From: Chrysogorgia sp. JL179-B06
Taxonomy: Eukaryota > Cnidaria > Anthozoa > Scleralcyonacea > Chrysogorgiidae
DNA length: 64,000 nt
Assembly: GCA_035772405.1 (NCBI GenBank)
Contig: JAYKKM010000147.1
Location: 310,001 to 374,000, forward strand
Reading direction: 5' to 3'
Shown here: in pieces, positions 10,604 to 22,599 of the stretch
How positions within the stretch are numbered: the stretch's first letter is position 1
How the letters are laid out: each line of letters opens with the position of its first letter
The notes under the pieces: model-generated
The model's input: only the letters and a program-made list of their open reading frames with translations
Told to the model about the DNA's origin: nothing
Databases searched by the model: none
Position numbers and translations under genes: made by a program

Positions 10604-12350
10604 GCACGGGCATTTGCTGCTTGATGGGTGGCACAGACTTCACACTTTGCTCTTCAATTTGAGAAACCATACCGGGCCAAAACAACAGTTATCTTGCGCG
10701 TTGTTTGCACTTGGTTATACCCAGGTGAGATTCGTGTATTTGGCTCAACATCTCGGATCTGAGGACTTTTGGCACGATGATTTTGTGGCTCTTGTATAGT
10801 AAACCATCTTGATAGGAGATTTCTTCTTTGAAAGTCCAATAATTTCTGATCTCATGCGAACATTTTATTTGGCTATCTGGCCATCCTTTCAAGACTTGGC
10901 TTCGTAAGCAGTCTAGTCCTACAGGATCTTGACTTGTTGCATATTGGAATTCTTTGTACTTCTCTGGTGACATTGCAACCATATCCACCATATTAACATC
11001 CAGATCTGGAACCAAGATTATTTCTTGGGTTTCTTTCAGGTTAGATCGACTTAGGGTGTCGGCCAAGTACATTTCATTACCAGCCTTGTAGCCAACTTTC
11101 AGGTCGTAACTCTGCAGCTGTAATAACATTTTCTGCAAACGAAAAGGAGCTTAATACAACGGTTTCTTGAAAATACTTTCCAGTGGTCTATTGTCACCTC
11201 CAGCTGTTAACAGATGACCAACATATGAAACTTGGGACTGTCGGATTTTGCATTTCTTCAAGTTAAGCCTCAGCTGATATCTCTTAGCTCGCTCTAAGAT
11301 TCCTTGTAACCTTTCGTCGTGTTGCTTCACATCTTTACCCCACACGATGATGTCATCCATAATGGCAATAGTTATAATAATGGTAATAATGGCATAATGG
11401 CAATAGTTTTCCAGCATTTGCGACACTGCTCGTTCAAACACTTCTGGTGCCGACTTTATTCCGAACAGTAACCTAGTAAATCGATAGCGGCCAAACGGTG
11501 TGTTTTCGAGGCGGATTTGCCAAAATCCTGATTGGGCATCTAAAACAGAAAAAATTTCCCCTATAACTTCCTCAATGGTTTTCATTGGATGATGTTCCCT
11601 TTAGATCTCGGGGGTCGATGCATATTCTCAACTTCCCATTTGGTTTCACCACGGTAACCATGTTATATACCCATTCGGTAGGTTCGGAAACTTTCACTAC
11701 CACTCCTTCTGTCTCCATTCTGTCGAGCTCTACTTTAATTGCATCTTTTAATGCAATGGAGACTTTACGAGGTGGATGAATAACTGGTATTGCATCTGTT
11801 TGTAGCTGAATGGAGTATTCCCCAGGGAAACAACCTAATCCTTCACACAACTCAGGGTAATCTTCTTTAAGATCAATTAGGCTGGTTAATTGTTTCTTAG
11901 CATCAGGACTTTCCTTTGAAATTTCATGTACCCTCTTAACCAGATTAAGTTCTTTGCAAGTTTCTGCACTCAAAACTGGGAAAGCCTTTACATCACTACA
12001 TAAACTTGATATTGTAGGTTTTGCTCTTGCAGGTAACTGGTAAAACTACAGTTCCTATAGCACAACAATTGGGTGTCCCGAATACGATTTAAGTGGCGTG
12101 TCCGATTTCTTTAACTTAGGTATATTATCTAAGCTCTTGTATACCTTGGTAGAGATCGTATTAAACTTAGCCCCAGTATCTAACTGAAACTTGACTGACT
12201 TGTTCTTTATAGTCAATGTCTCATACCATTCGTTGGTCTTATCTACTGAATTGATAGTAGACTATACACAGCCAACAAATATGAAATCATCGTCACTAAT
12301 TGGCTCTTCTTCTTCAACACCGTGGACAATTTTATTTTTCTTGCTTATAC
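10446..12350 (-). pseudogene. pol: pol of the short-LTR Ty3-like element (protease, RT, integrase fragments)
   Basis: Going 5' to 3' on the minus strand: protease with LDTGAKFN near 12180; RT beginning with PNGKLRICIDPRDL (about 11600) and FSVLDAQSGFWQIRL (about 11530); a palm motif region ending MDDIIVWG near 11350; RNase H end and ADTLSRS near 11050; integrase zinc domain near 10700; then a jump to the C-terminal tail. In the catalytic region a short AT-repeat insertion (about 11360-11400) separates the residues just before MDD. Frames change near 11580 and 11140. Not functional. Confidence 0.82.
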
Positions 12351-12374
12351 TAGCACTCTTGGTCGTCTTACACA

Positions 12375-13084
12375 TTTTCGCGAAATGGTTGTATTTATGA
12401 CATTTATTACACTGCTTACCTTTCGCTGGGCATTTGTCGTCAGCGTGATTAAAACCACATTTTCCACACGATCGTCCGCTTGACTGCTTTTGTCGGCTCT
12501 CGCCTTTGCTTTGAATATTTTGGATTTATGCCATAAATATTTGAGACATCTCCGGTCATAGTTTTTAACTGAGGTTCAGAAATTTCCATTGTACGCCCAA
12601 TATCAATGTACGCTTTTTCCACAGTCAGGGAAGATCCTTGAATTAACCTGGCTCGAACCTTCGAGGATTTGACTCCGAACACAATCCTGTCCCGAACCAT
12701 TTCTTTTGGTTGTTGATATCCACAATCTCGGGATAACAATTTCAGTTCGGTCACAAAATTTTCGAACTTTTCTTCCGTTTCTTGTACTTTAGCATGAAAC
12801 AAGTAACGAGCGGACACCTGGTTTGACTTCGGCTTTACATGAGATTCGAACTTCTCATAATGAACATCGAGCTTCTTCTTCTCATCTGCCGTTAATGAAA
12901 ATGTTTTATAAATCTCTCGTTCTTTCTGCCCTACCCAGATCATCAAGCATTTTTCAGCTTCTGAGCAATCTTTCAGCGGGCCTCCAAACATAAATTCAGA
13001 GTGTTCCTTGAACGCATTCCAAGCTCCCGGTAACTCGTTGCTTTGCCAATCTATTTGAGGAACTGAACCAATAATTCGCTCCAT
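12375..13084 (-). pseudogene. gag: gag of the short-LTR Ty3-like element
   Basis: From ATG at 13084 the minus strand encodes about 210 residues of a gypsy-type Gag. It contains RYLFHAKVQETEEKFENFV and LSRDCGY, which are frequent in this group. A frameshift near 12480 separates it from two CCHC-type knuckles: CGKCGFNHADDKC (one residue short of the consensus spacing) and CNKCHKYNHFAKMC (canonical). The gag-pol junction follows. Confidence 0.8.
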
Positions 13085-13306
13085 CAGACTTTCTTCTCGA
13101 ATTAAATATAATTTGTTTTGGCTGTTGGTTTCCAAACTTTGGCTCGATGGATTGGATTGCTTGCCGACTACGCCATGTATTGTATACGTACTCCATTCTA
13201 GACTGTACAACAATACTTCGTTAAGCGAAGCCCCGTATTTAAATACTTTTATTTATATAATTTATTCGCATATATTACAATATCCTCAGAAAAATTATCC
13301 AGACAG

Positions 13307-13378
13307 GAGTCCCAGACAGGAATCGAACCTGTAACCTTCTGATTGCTGGTGATTCTAACCATTGAGCCACCGAGACTC
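13307..13378 (-). repeat. tRNA-like sequence (SINE head or tRNA pseudogene)
   Basis: The 72-nt minus-strand sequence has a 7-bp acceptor stem (GAGTCTC with GGGACTC, one wobble), an A-box-like TGGCTCAATGGTTAGA and a perfect T-arm ACAGG-TTCGATT-CCTGT. The anticodon stem pairs poorly (3 of 5), and similar heads recur nearby in degraded forms. I therefore read it as a tRNA-derived SINE head rather than a working tRNA. Confidence 0.6.
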
Positions 13379-13539
13379 AGATGGAGAGAGAAGTTTACAA
13401 TGATGTACTGGTTCGATTGATATATGTACTGCATTGGTGGCAGTTACTATATATATCAGTACTGCTTGAATGTGCTAATATATATACACTGCTGTAGTGA
13501 ATGTGAGCCGCATAGGCAGCATACATATATCTGAGTCAT

Positions 13540-13625
13540 TGACCATTGACTAATGGTTAGAACGTCTCTGATCGGCAATCAGAAGGTTACAAGTTCGATT
13601 TTTGTCCAGGACTCTAATAATTTTC
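13540..13625 (+). repeat. Degraded tRNA-like SINE head
   Basis: TAATGGTTAGAACG, CAATCAGAAGGTTACAAG and TTCGATTTTTGTCC match the tRNA-like unit at 13307-13378 in opposite orientation, with a damaged B box. It sits in AT-rich sequence with TATATA runs. Confidence 0.55.
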
Positions 13626-13822
13626 TTAGGATAGGAGCTTGACAATCATCCATGTATCGTCTGTCTAGTACTCCACGTTCTCCCACTACAGCAGTGTATA
13701 TATATTAACTCATTAACACATCCAAGCATTACTAATATATCATGACTGTCACATAGGCAGTATACATATATATATATATATCAATTGTACTAGTACATCA
13801 TTGTAACCTTCGCTCTCCATCT

Positions 13823-13900
13823 GAGTCTCGGTAGCTCAATCGTTGGAGCATCTCATGACAGCAATCTGAAAGTTACAGGTTCGATTCCTGTCCAGGACTC
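13823..13900 (+). repeat. tRNA-like SINE head, second good copy
   Basis: A 78-nt unit starts GAGTCTCGGTAGCTCAA and ends with B box GGTTCGATTCC and GGACTC. The T-arm is perfect. It belongs to the same family as 13307-13378. Flanking sequence repeats phrases such as ATTGTATGTATTGTCTGTCT seen near other copies. Confidence 0.6.
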
Positions 13901-14175
13901 ATTCTCCGAGGATATGATCTTGACAATCGTCCATATTGTATGTATTGTCTGTCTATACTCTGAGCTCAAACACAGCTATAGTCTGCATGTTTTTGTCCTA
14001 TAGGCTAATTATTAAGCATATTATTTATAATTTTAATAAAATAATAAACATACTGTACATGCAATTTCAAAATTCGTACTAACATTTGCTATTCTGCTGT
14101 ATTATAAAGCACAAATGGTAGTATTTTGAACTGCATGGATTTAATTCCAACTGTCAAAATAAAATATATCTTTAG

Positions 14176-14500
14176 AAAATTCTAAACATTCAAAACATTA
14201 CGCACTTTCACATTATTCCTACTTCATATTTACACCACAATTGTGGTTTTACAAGGGCTTTCCAATGGTATATAGTACATCTCTCTCCGTTAAGTATTTC
14301 GAAATTTGTCGAAAGATTTCTGAGCAAATATGAAATTATATTTTTTGAAAATTCTAAACATTACACACTTTCAAATTTTTCCACGATAGCTACAAACTTC
14401 AAACTTGCACCACAATTGTGAATTTTCAAGGGCTTTCTAATGGCATATAGCATAAATCTCTTTGTTAAGTATTTCAAAATGTGTCTAAAGATTTTGTTGC
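14176..14500 (+). repeat. Two tandem units of about 160 bp
   Basis: GAAAATTCTAAACATT, CACCACAATTGTG and AAGGGCTTTC(C/T)AATGG recur in the same order at 14176-14340 and 14343-14500. The copies are diverged. No coding potential was seen from 13960 to 14560. Confidence 0.65.
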
Positions 14501-14559
14501 TCAACTAATTACATGGTTGACTTGTTGTTTTATTGAAGAGTACGGCACAAGGCAGTGTA

Positions 14560-15058
14560 GAAATACAGATCTCTTAAAGGTTGGTCCACTGCCGAAATAG
14601 TGTGTAACAGGTATATACAACGTTTCGAGCGAAAGTCCTTCGTCACTTAAGAGTCAAGTCAAAGAGTTAATAAACAATAAAGTGAAGGCATGTAATGGCT
14701 ATTTTAGAGTTCAACGAAATGCTAACCCTAATATCACCAAAATCCTAAACCTATAAGGCCTTAACCTAACCAAATTACTAACCCTAACCAAAAAACTATG
14801 CAGTAAAGGCAAATTAATTGCTCAACACAGACTCACACTTCACAGCGTACTATTAATATCACTGCATGTTTGAGAATACTAATTTATATACTATACCTTT
14901 ATTTGTGTCTGACTTTAGTAATCTTGCCCGTCAACACTACAGTTTCAGCATGAAATCAGCTGATAAAGTCTATAGTCATGTTTTTTCAAAACAAACATTA
15001 CTGCATCCGCTGATTTTGTGCGGAATATGGCTTGTTTTATTGGCATATAACTTTCGCC
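14560..15058. other. Repeat remnants, no gene
   Basis: This stretch holds a CGTTTCGAGCGAAAGTCC motif common in dispersed invertebrate repeats and several variant CCTAAC/CCCTAA runs (14706-14800). No supported gene. Confidence 0.45.
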
Positions 15059-16342
15059 GTCGGCGAAGGGAGTATCTATTTGGCGCGGGTCGCGGGTCGC
15101 GGGTACATGGCGCGGGTCGCGGGTAAATGGCGCGGGTCGCGGGTAAATGGCGCGGGTCAATTTTCGCTGTATTTAATGTATTTTGATCGGATGATCATTT
15201 TTTACGGACTTGTTGCGTTAGCCTGGTGGTATTCTGATTTTGTCACGTACGTTTTACTCCGATGAAACATTAAAAGGCTCTCGAAGCGTAATGTTATAAA
15301 CGTTCGCAGCACCGTAGTTACAGTATAGTACTTACTGTACACCCCTTCATTTTCGCTTTTTATCTGACTGTATAATTATAGGCTATAGCTGTCTCAGCTT
15401 TTGTACCTGTATTCTCTACCAAATCATACTCGTCTATTCCCTTGAAATCAGTGAATCACTATAAATTCGATGGTTTTAAATCTTCCCAAGCGGGCAATGT
15501 CCAACCATCACGACACAATTAAAAGGTGTATTAATTAACACTTTTACATCGAACTTTAATATTAAAATTATTTTCTTCTAAAAACGTGTATGCATGGCCA
15601 ATTTGCAAACTATAATGTCAAGAAGAATAATGGTGTCACGCACCATTGCTTTATTTATAAACAAGAACAGAAAGCAACGTTAACTGCCAAAAAAATGATA
15701 GCGAATTGTAAAACGTTTCGAGCAAAGGTGATAATAATAGTACGTACAGTGTATATATGAAGCACTAAAATTTTTATACAGGGTTTCTTCATTTTTCAGT
15801 ATTAAAATAATGAATAAATACTGAGTAGTTATTAAGTAGGTTGGTAACTGACAGAAGCCTTACTCTTGTTCAAATGGTAGGAATGATTGAAGTGCTCTTA
15901 AAAAAACAACATGCAATAGATACAACAAAACAAACTTATGAAATGTTATGATACATGTTTATATGTCCTATATCTTTGTCAACCTTTGACTGAGGTATAC
16001 ATGTAATCAATGGTACAGTACATGTAGGCATATTTTTTCGTGTACATAACATGTTTATCAAACAATTGGTAACCCTGTTTCCCACCGCTTTTGGATTTCT
16101 GCTTGTGTTACTGAGCTATTAGCCGCAGTTATAATACTAATGCATGGTTTAAGGTTGATCCATGGGGGAATTCTACTGATACATTGAAACACTAGGGCAG
16201 AAATAGAATGTGGTCTCTATAACAATATTCTGTTCATATGGCACATACAAACCCACAACAGAAATGGATAATTATCCGTCCAACTGCTCTTTTCTGCAAA
16301 CCCGGCATCGTGGAGCTGTTCCTCTTTTTTTCTCTTTTCTGG

Positions 16343-16762
16343 CTACGGAATCCATACCTTTGGCTTACCATTACGCGAGTCATTAAGCAAAAGACTGTTT
16401 ACAAATTCTTTTCTGCTCTGCTGTCTAGCGCCTGGAACATATTTAAATTCATCTGGAACAGATGGAGTGTTCCTTAAGATTTCTGAAATTTCAGATTCTG
16501 TTAAATATATCTGATGGAGAAGTTCACAAGTTCCTGGCAGCTGGCAAATGAACAGTAAAACCCATATAATATGTTTGCACAATTGATTTTCATTGTGTCG
16601 TGCAAAATCTGGGCATTTACATGAATGTTTTTGACCAATACTGACACAATAACGTGCTGATGAACTTGTTACTAAGGTGTATTTGTGACTCACTGAAGTG
16701 TTTCTTTCTGTTTGTGAATCATCTACTGTAATACTGGTTTTTTTCATTTTTTGCCTTGGCAA
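16343..16762 (-). CDS. SWIM zinc-finger protein carried by the MULE, copy 1
   Basis: A 139-residue frame contains C48-x-C50-x11-C62-x-H64, the SWIM zinc-finger consensus, in the context CKCPDFARHN and CKHIIWVLL. SWIM domains are standard C-terminal modules of Mutator-like transposases, where they help bind DNA or protein. Here the catalytic domain is absent, so this may be the tail of a lost transposase or a stand-alone product. The C-terminal third is basic. An apparently identical frame is at 22780-23199. Expression is unknown. Confidence 0.6.
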   Translation of the reverse strand: MPRQKMKKTSITVDDSQTERNTSVSHKYTLVTSSSARYCVSIGQKHSCKCPDFARHNENQLCKHIIWVLLFICQLPGTCELLHQIYLTESEISEILRNTPSVPDEFKYVPGARQQSRKEFVNSLLLNDSRNGKPKVWIP

Positions 16763-16942
16763 GTCGATTTAGGAAAACCTTGCTACGTGACAATCTGAAT
16801 CGTGCATTTCTTTCACCTGCTGAACGCTGGGGTCCTGCTGAGACACTGGCATTGTGTCTATCATTTGGGTTAACAGTATAGCGACTTATGCTGCATGTTA
16901 CTTGGTAGAGAATACAGGTACAAAAGCTGAGACAGCTATAGC

Positions 16943-16964
16943 CAGGGGCGTACCGTACGGGGGT

Positions 16965-16995
<31 letters not shown>

Positions 16996-17923
16996 GGGGG
17001 GGGGGGGTGACACCCCCACTTTTCACTGAATTGGTCGGTAAAACGCGGAGTCGGTCGGTAAAGCCTGGCATCGTCGGTAAAACCGATTGGTCAGACCGGA
17101 AGTTGGGAAAACCTTGTAATAGTTAAGGCTGTCGGTAAACTGTTCGTCATATTAGATCGTTGGTAAAATTGACGACTTAATCGACTGTTTAAACTTTCTC
17201 GGTTGTATAAAATTCGATTTAATTGCATGGGTTAATGTTAAATTAATATTCCCTGAGCTTACAAAACCTCCCTTTTCCCGATTTCCGATCCAACCTAGTG
17301 ACAAGGCAATGGAAGAAAATCTGCGCCCACGCATAGGCGTAGGAACCGGGGGGCTGAAGGCCCAAAAAATTTTAAATGGGGGGCTGAGCCCCCCCAAAAA
17401 TCAGGACAAGCGTTGCTAAATTTAATGGGTTTTTTCTCAATTGTATTAGTATGACTATAGAGGCTAGGAGAGAATCTACTTAAGAGTTAAGGTAATCTAC
17501 CTACGGGCTTCATCTACACGAGATTTTACAAACGGTATAACCTGAAGTGTTAGCCAACCCCTAAACCCTTGCCACGCGAGTGTTAGATTGATTCCCAGAC
17601 CCATCTGTCAGTACTAGGCGCAAAAATGGCGTCACGGTAAGAGGCAGCAGGCAACTCTTGGATTCATTTGAAACTATGATCGCTGCAGAATTAGATGAAA
17701 AAGTTTGCTCAAATTGCTGCAAATTGTCTTTCCGAGCTTCTAGATTTCAAAATTTTCCGGGGAAGTCGCACCTCCCTAAAAATGCGGTCACTGATTACTT
17801 ACTTGTCGACTTCAGCCCCCTCACCCAACTTTAAATCCGCTCCTACGCCTGGGCGCCCACGTGTTCGTCGGTAAAACTAAGACGATACACCCCCCCATCC
17901 AAAATGGTCACGGTACGCCACTG
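16943..17923. mobile_element. hAT-like non-autonomous element nested in MULE copy 1
   Basis: 981 bp, bounded by inverted CAGGGGCGTACCGT and ACGGTACGCCACTG ends and by an 8-bp target duplication GCTATAGC at 16935-16942 and 17924-17931. An 8-bp duplication and CAG...CTG ends are typical of hAT. It includes a GT run and a long G homopolymer (about 16979-17007). No transposase was recognised. Confidence 0.8.
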
Positions 17924-18293
17924 GCTATAGCCTATAATTATACAGTCAGATAAAAAGCGAAAATGAAGGGGTGTACACTAGTAAGTACTATACTGTAACT
18001 ACGGTGCTGCGAACGTTTATAACATTGAGACAAGGTACTTACGCTTCGAGAGCCTTTTAATGTTTCATCGGAGTAAAACGTACGTGACAAAATCAGAATA
18101 CCACCAGGCTAACGCAACAAGTCCGTAAAAAATGATCATCCGATCAAAATACATTAAATACAGCGAAAATTGACCCGCGTTTCATTTACACACGACCCGC
18201 GCCATTTACCCGCGACCCGCGCCATTTACCCGCGACCCGCGCCATGTACCCGCGACCCGCGACCCGCGCCAAATAGATACTCCCGTCGGCGAA

Positions 18294-19130
18294 TGGCGGC
18301 TTCATCCGGAAAGGCGTTTTGTCGCGCTAATTCTGGGTTTGGATGCGCTTGGATTTCACGCGGAAATTATATGCAGGAGGGAAATGAATTCTAGTCGGTC
18401 GAGATTATCACCCTCGTCCCGGCGAGGGGATAATAGAATAGTCCTAAATAATACACCCTAAATAATAAAATAGCCCTGAATATAACGTGTTGGTCCTCTG
18501 ACGTTTTTACGCATGAAGGCCAAACGACCTTTACTGCTGTAAAATAAGTTCACATAATCAGCGAATAAAGAATCAGTCGTCTCCTCAAAATGCCAGACTT
18601 CTCTGATCTCTAAATTCCGATAAACGCCTTAGCGATTTCAATCGTTCAGTAAATCGTTCCGTAAAAATACCTTTCGAGTTCCGAGTGATGACACATGTTC
18701 TAATCATGCAAAACACATTTCTTACATAAGGGAAAATTAAGGGAAAATACAGGTTACAAAAAATAATTGTGAATATCCTGAAAGTCTTCACGAGTGATAG
18801 TAGGATGTTTCATCGAGTATCGAGTTTCGTATTGTTCAAGTCACTACTTGAAGTACTTTTAGTAAAATCGACATATTCGATGGTCACGTCCTGTTTTGCT
18901 TTTGCGAAGAACTTATAACAATTTACACATCATCAAGAAAAGCATCGCATGGATCAATACCTTGAATTAACCTGACCGATCAAAAAAGTACCTCATTTCA
19001 GCTGCATCACACAATTTTTGAAAGTCGTGCTCCCAAATTGTTTTTAAATTAAAACCTAAGGCTTTTAGTCTCTCCTCGCGTTTTAATGTTTCAATGCACG
19101 TCTTTTAATATTTTATCGGTTTTGAAAGTA
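18294..19130. other. No gene seen
   Basis: Unique-looking AT-rich sequence after MULE copy 1. Short reading frames here show no recognisable domains or codon conservation. Confidence 0.45.
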
Positions 19131-19336
19131 TTAAAGAAATACCTAATGGTTTTCGTGTTTGGATACTGTGATCCAAACACGCGGCAAGTTAATTGCGAGA
19201 CTGGAGAAAATCGTAAACAAACACGAGCCGCTATAGGCGAGTGTTTTTTAGCTTTTCGAATGTCGAGCAACTTCCCAAGTGTCTGGATCACAGTATCCAA
19301 ATACGGAAAAACCATTACTAGGTATTTCTTTTATAA
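19131..19336. repeat. Small foldback element
   Basis: AAAGAAATACCTA at the left matches TAGGTATTTCTTT at the right, and the inner GTGTTTGGATACTGTGATCC pairs with GGATCACAGTATCC. The element can fold into a hairpin of about 200 nt. It shares the GTGTTTGGAT motif with the larger 653-bp units downstream, suggesting a related family. Confidence 0.7.
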
Positions 19337-19724
19337 AATAATACAAGAGAACGAGCAGCAAAACTTAAAGGTGCAGTCCACATATCGCATGTGTGATATT
19401 TCAAACGTTGGGGACCCCTCATGTAAACAAACTTTAACGGAATAGATTTGCGACAGTTCGAAAGCAAGTATTTGTTAAAGGTGGCGAAGGCACGAGTGGT
19501 AGTTTGATATATTAACAACATTTAGGAACAAACAGCTTCTTATAACACGCTTTTTAGGCAGAAAAGCTCAAGCATGTGAAAACAATTCGCAATACTTCAT
19601 GTTCAATGTTTATATAAATAATGCAATGTAAACAAACGATGTAAACAGAAACGTGGACATGCGCAGAACGGACTGGACGGCACCTTTAAGGAAATTTTTG
19701 GCGGGAACTTTCCGTGTTTGGATG

Positions 19725-20377
19725 TAATATATGAACAACGAGAGCGAGTGTTTCACCGGGATATCCAAACACGAGAAAATAATGGTGAAAACACGAGCGC
19801 GCAGCGCGAGTGTTTTTGTCCATTGTTTTCGAGTGTTTGGATATCCCGGTGGGACACGAGCTCGAGTTGTTTATATAGCTTCTGAAATGAATGGAGAGGT
19901 AAGAGAATGTTTTCGTTTGCTGATTTGAATATAATTTCTAACGAAGGATATCGTAATTAGGAATTCTATTGAGATATTACACAATGCATAACTGAAGTGG
20001 GTTTTCCACGATGAATAGATAATGATAAATTAAATAGTGGAGTTGAGATGATTGTGATGCATGGTAGAGGGTTTTGTTTCTGCGAGTATTAAACTGGACA
20101 AGTGTGTGTTTACTGGCTGTAACATTAGATTTGTGGTAGACGACAAAGAGTGAATAAAGGAATTTTGTGTGTGAATTTGTTTGCTGACTTGATTTTGCAT
20201 ACGTAATTAAGATATTTGATCCAAACACTAGTGTTTGGATCAAATATCTTAATTACGTATGCAGCTGAAATCTTTTGTCTGGCGGTGTTTGACCGGGGTA
20301 TCCAAACAGCATCATGTGAGCGAATGCTTACATGCTATTGGTTTAATTACTCATGAATTATTAATGATTTTTAGAAG
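19725..20377 (+). repeat. 653-bp repeat unit, copy 1 of 3
   Basis: The unit runs from TAATATATGAACAACGAG to TTTTTAGAAG. It contains the palindromic motif CCGGGATATCCAAACAC as an inverted pair around 19760-19850, a perfect palindrome ATCCAAACACTAGTGTTTGGAT near 20220 (22 nt, arms 11 bp) and another copy near 20300. It is followed directly by a second unit. Short reading frames inside look incidental to the palindromes. Confidence 0.75.
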
Positions 20378-21032
20378 TAATATATGAACAACGAGAGCGA
20401 GTGTTTCACCGGGATATCCATACACGAGAAAATAATGGTGAAAACACGAGCGCGCAGCGCGAGTGTTTTTGTCCATTGTTTTCGAGTGTTTGGATATCCC
20501 GGTGGGACACGAGCTCGAGTTGTTTATATAGCTTCTGAAATGAATGGAGAGGTAAGAGAATGTTTTCGTTTGCTGATTTGAATAGAATTTCTAACGAAGG
20601 ATATCGTAATTAGGAATTCTATTGAGATATTACACAATGCATATAACTGAAGTGGGTTTTCCACGATGAATAGATAATGATAAATTAAATAGTGGAGTTG
20701 AGATGATTGTGATGCATGGTAGAGGGTTTTGTTTCTGCGAGTATTAAACTGGACAAGTGTGTGTTTACTGGCTGTAACATTAGATTTGTGGTAGACGACA
20801 AAGAGTGAATAAAGGAATTTTGTGTGTGAATTTGTTTGCTGACTTGATTTTGCATACGTAATTAAGATATTTGATCCAAACACTAGTGTTTGGATCAAAT
20901 ATCTTAATTACGTATGCAGCTGAAATATTTTGTCTGGCGGTGTTTGACCGGGGTATCCAAACAGCATCATGTGAGCGAATGCTTACATGCTATTGGTTTA
21001 ATTACTCATGAATTATTAATGAATTTTAGAAG
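20378..21032 (+). repeat. Repeat unit, copy 2 of 3 (head-to-tail)
   Basis: 655 bp, nearly identical to 19725-20377, with small changes such as an extra AT near 20641. The direct head-to-tail junction lies within TTAGAAG|TAATATATG. Tandem arrangement suggests unequal exchange or rolling amplification rather than two insertions. Confidence 0.75.
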
Positions 21033-21579
21033 CGGTATTGAACAGTGGCTTACTAAAAATCGTACGAATACAGATATGCATGTTATACATTCAGGCATAA
21101 AAATCATTCAACTGACGTTGTTCATTGGCATTGTTCCCAAACATTTGTATGGTAGTGCAACCAAACCTTATTCGAAAAGTTCTGTTTGGTGGTTCGTGTT
21201 TGTTGCCTACCAGAAAAGGGGAGTATCTATTTGGCGCGGGTCGCGGGTCGCGGGTACATGGCGCGGGTCGCGGGTAAATGGCGCGGGTCGCGGGTAAATG
21301 GCGCGGGTCGTGTGTAAATGAAACGCGGGTCAATTTTCGCTGTATTTAATGTATTTTGATCGGATGATCATTTTTTACGGACTTGTTGCGTTAGCCTGGT
21401 GGTATTCTGATTTTGTCACGTACGTTTTACTCCGATGAAACATTAAAAGGCTCTCGAAGCGTAAGTACCTTGTCTCAATGTTATAAACGTTCGCAGCACC
21501 GTAGTTACAGTATAGTACTTACTAGTGTACACCCCTTCATTTTCGCTTTTTATCTGACTGTATAATTATAGGCTATAGC

Positions 21580-22492
21580 CAGTGGCGTACCGTGACCATT
21601 TTTGGATGGGGGGGTGTATCGTCTTAGTTTTACCGACGAACACGTGGGCGCCCAGGCGTAGGAGCGGATTTAAAGTTGGGGAGGGGGCTGAAGTCGACAA
21701 GTAAGTAATCAGTGACCGCATTTTTAGGGAGGTGCGACTTCCCCGGAAAATTTTGAAATCTAGAAGCTCGGAAAGACAATTTGCAGCAATTTGAGCAAAC
21801 TTTTTCATCTAATTCTGCAGCGATCATAGTTCAAATGAATCCAAGAGTTGCCTGCTGCCTCTTACCGTGACGCCATTTTTGCGCCTAGTACTGACAGATG
21901 GGTCTGGGAATCAATCTAACACTCGCGTGGCAAGGGTTTAGGGGTTGGCTAACACTTCAGGTTATACCGTTTGTAAAATCTCGTGTAGATGAAGCCCGTA
22001 GGTAGATTACCTTAACTCTTAAGTAGATTCTCTCCTAGCCTCTATAGTCATACTAATACAATTGAGAAAAAACCCATTAAATTTAGCAACGCTTGTCCTG
22101 ATTTTTGGGGGGGCTCAGCCCCCCATTTAAAATTTTTTGGGCCTTCAGCCCCCCGGTTCCTACGCCTATGCGTGGGCGCAGATTTTCTTCCATTGCCTTG
22201 TCACTAGGTTGGATCGGAAATCGGGAAAAGGGAGGTTTGTAAGCTCAGGAATATTAATTTAACATTAACCCATGCAATTAAATCGAATTTTATACAACCG
22301 AGAAAGTTTAAACAGTCGATTAAGTCGTCAATTTTACCAACGATCTAATATGACGAACAGTTTACCGACAGCCTTAACTATTACAAGGTTTTCCCAACTT
22401 CCGGTCTGACCAATCGGTTTTACCGACGATGCCAGGCTTTACCGACCGACTCCGCGTTTTACCGACCAATTCAGTGAAAAGTGGGGGGTGTC

Positions 22493-22577
<85 letters not shown>

Positions 22578-22599
22578 ACCCCCGTACGGTACGCCCCTG
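21580..22599. mobile_element. hAT-like element nested in MULE copy 2
   Basis: 1020 bp, the same element as 16943-17923 in opposite orientation, with the same 8-bp duplication GCTATAGC at 21572-21579 and 22600-22607. It carries a C homopolymer of roughly 70 bases (about 22493-22563), longer than the matching G run in copy 1. That run also makes artefactual poly-Pro and poly-Gly frames. Confidence 0.8.

Larger units (their letters stand above)
10139..13279 (-). mobile_element. Decayed Ty3/gypsy-like element with very short LTRs
   Basis: A minus-strand element is bounded by a 3' LTR at 10139-10240 and a 5' LTR at 13175-13279. Both start TGTAATATATGCG. The 5-bp target duplication ATATC is present at 10134-10138 and 13280-13284. 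A primer-binding-like TGGCGTAGTCGGCAAGC lies at 13158-13174 and a purine tract at 10241-10253. Gag, protease, RT and integrase remnants follow in order, with frameshifts and a deletion that removes most of the integrase. Total length is only 3.1 kb. Confidence 0.82.
15068..18284 (-). mobile_element. Mutator-like (MULE) DNA transposon, copy 1
   Basis: A 3217-bp element has long terminal inverted repeats starting GGGAGTATCTATTTGG and carrying tandem CGCGGGT/AAATGG-type repeats. The arms are about 300 bp (15068-15385 and 17930-18284). It is flanked by a perfect 9-bp target duplication GTCGGCGAA at 15059-15067 and 18285-18293. A 9-bp duplication, long inverted repeats and an internal SWIM zinc-finger frame together point to the Mutator superfamily. 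No DDE transposase core is visible, so it is probably non-autonomous. A hAT-like element is nested inside. Confidence 0.85.

Noticed and set aside
13307..13378. Functional tRNA gene
   Set aside because: Acceptor and T-arms pair well, but the anticodon stem does not, and degraded copies surround it.
19731..20898. Repeated frames of 65-124 residues conserved among three copies
   Set aside because: Conservation follows from the repeated 653-bp DNA unit and its palindromes; no domain features are present.
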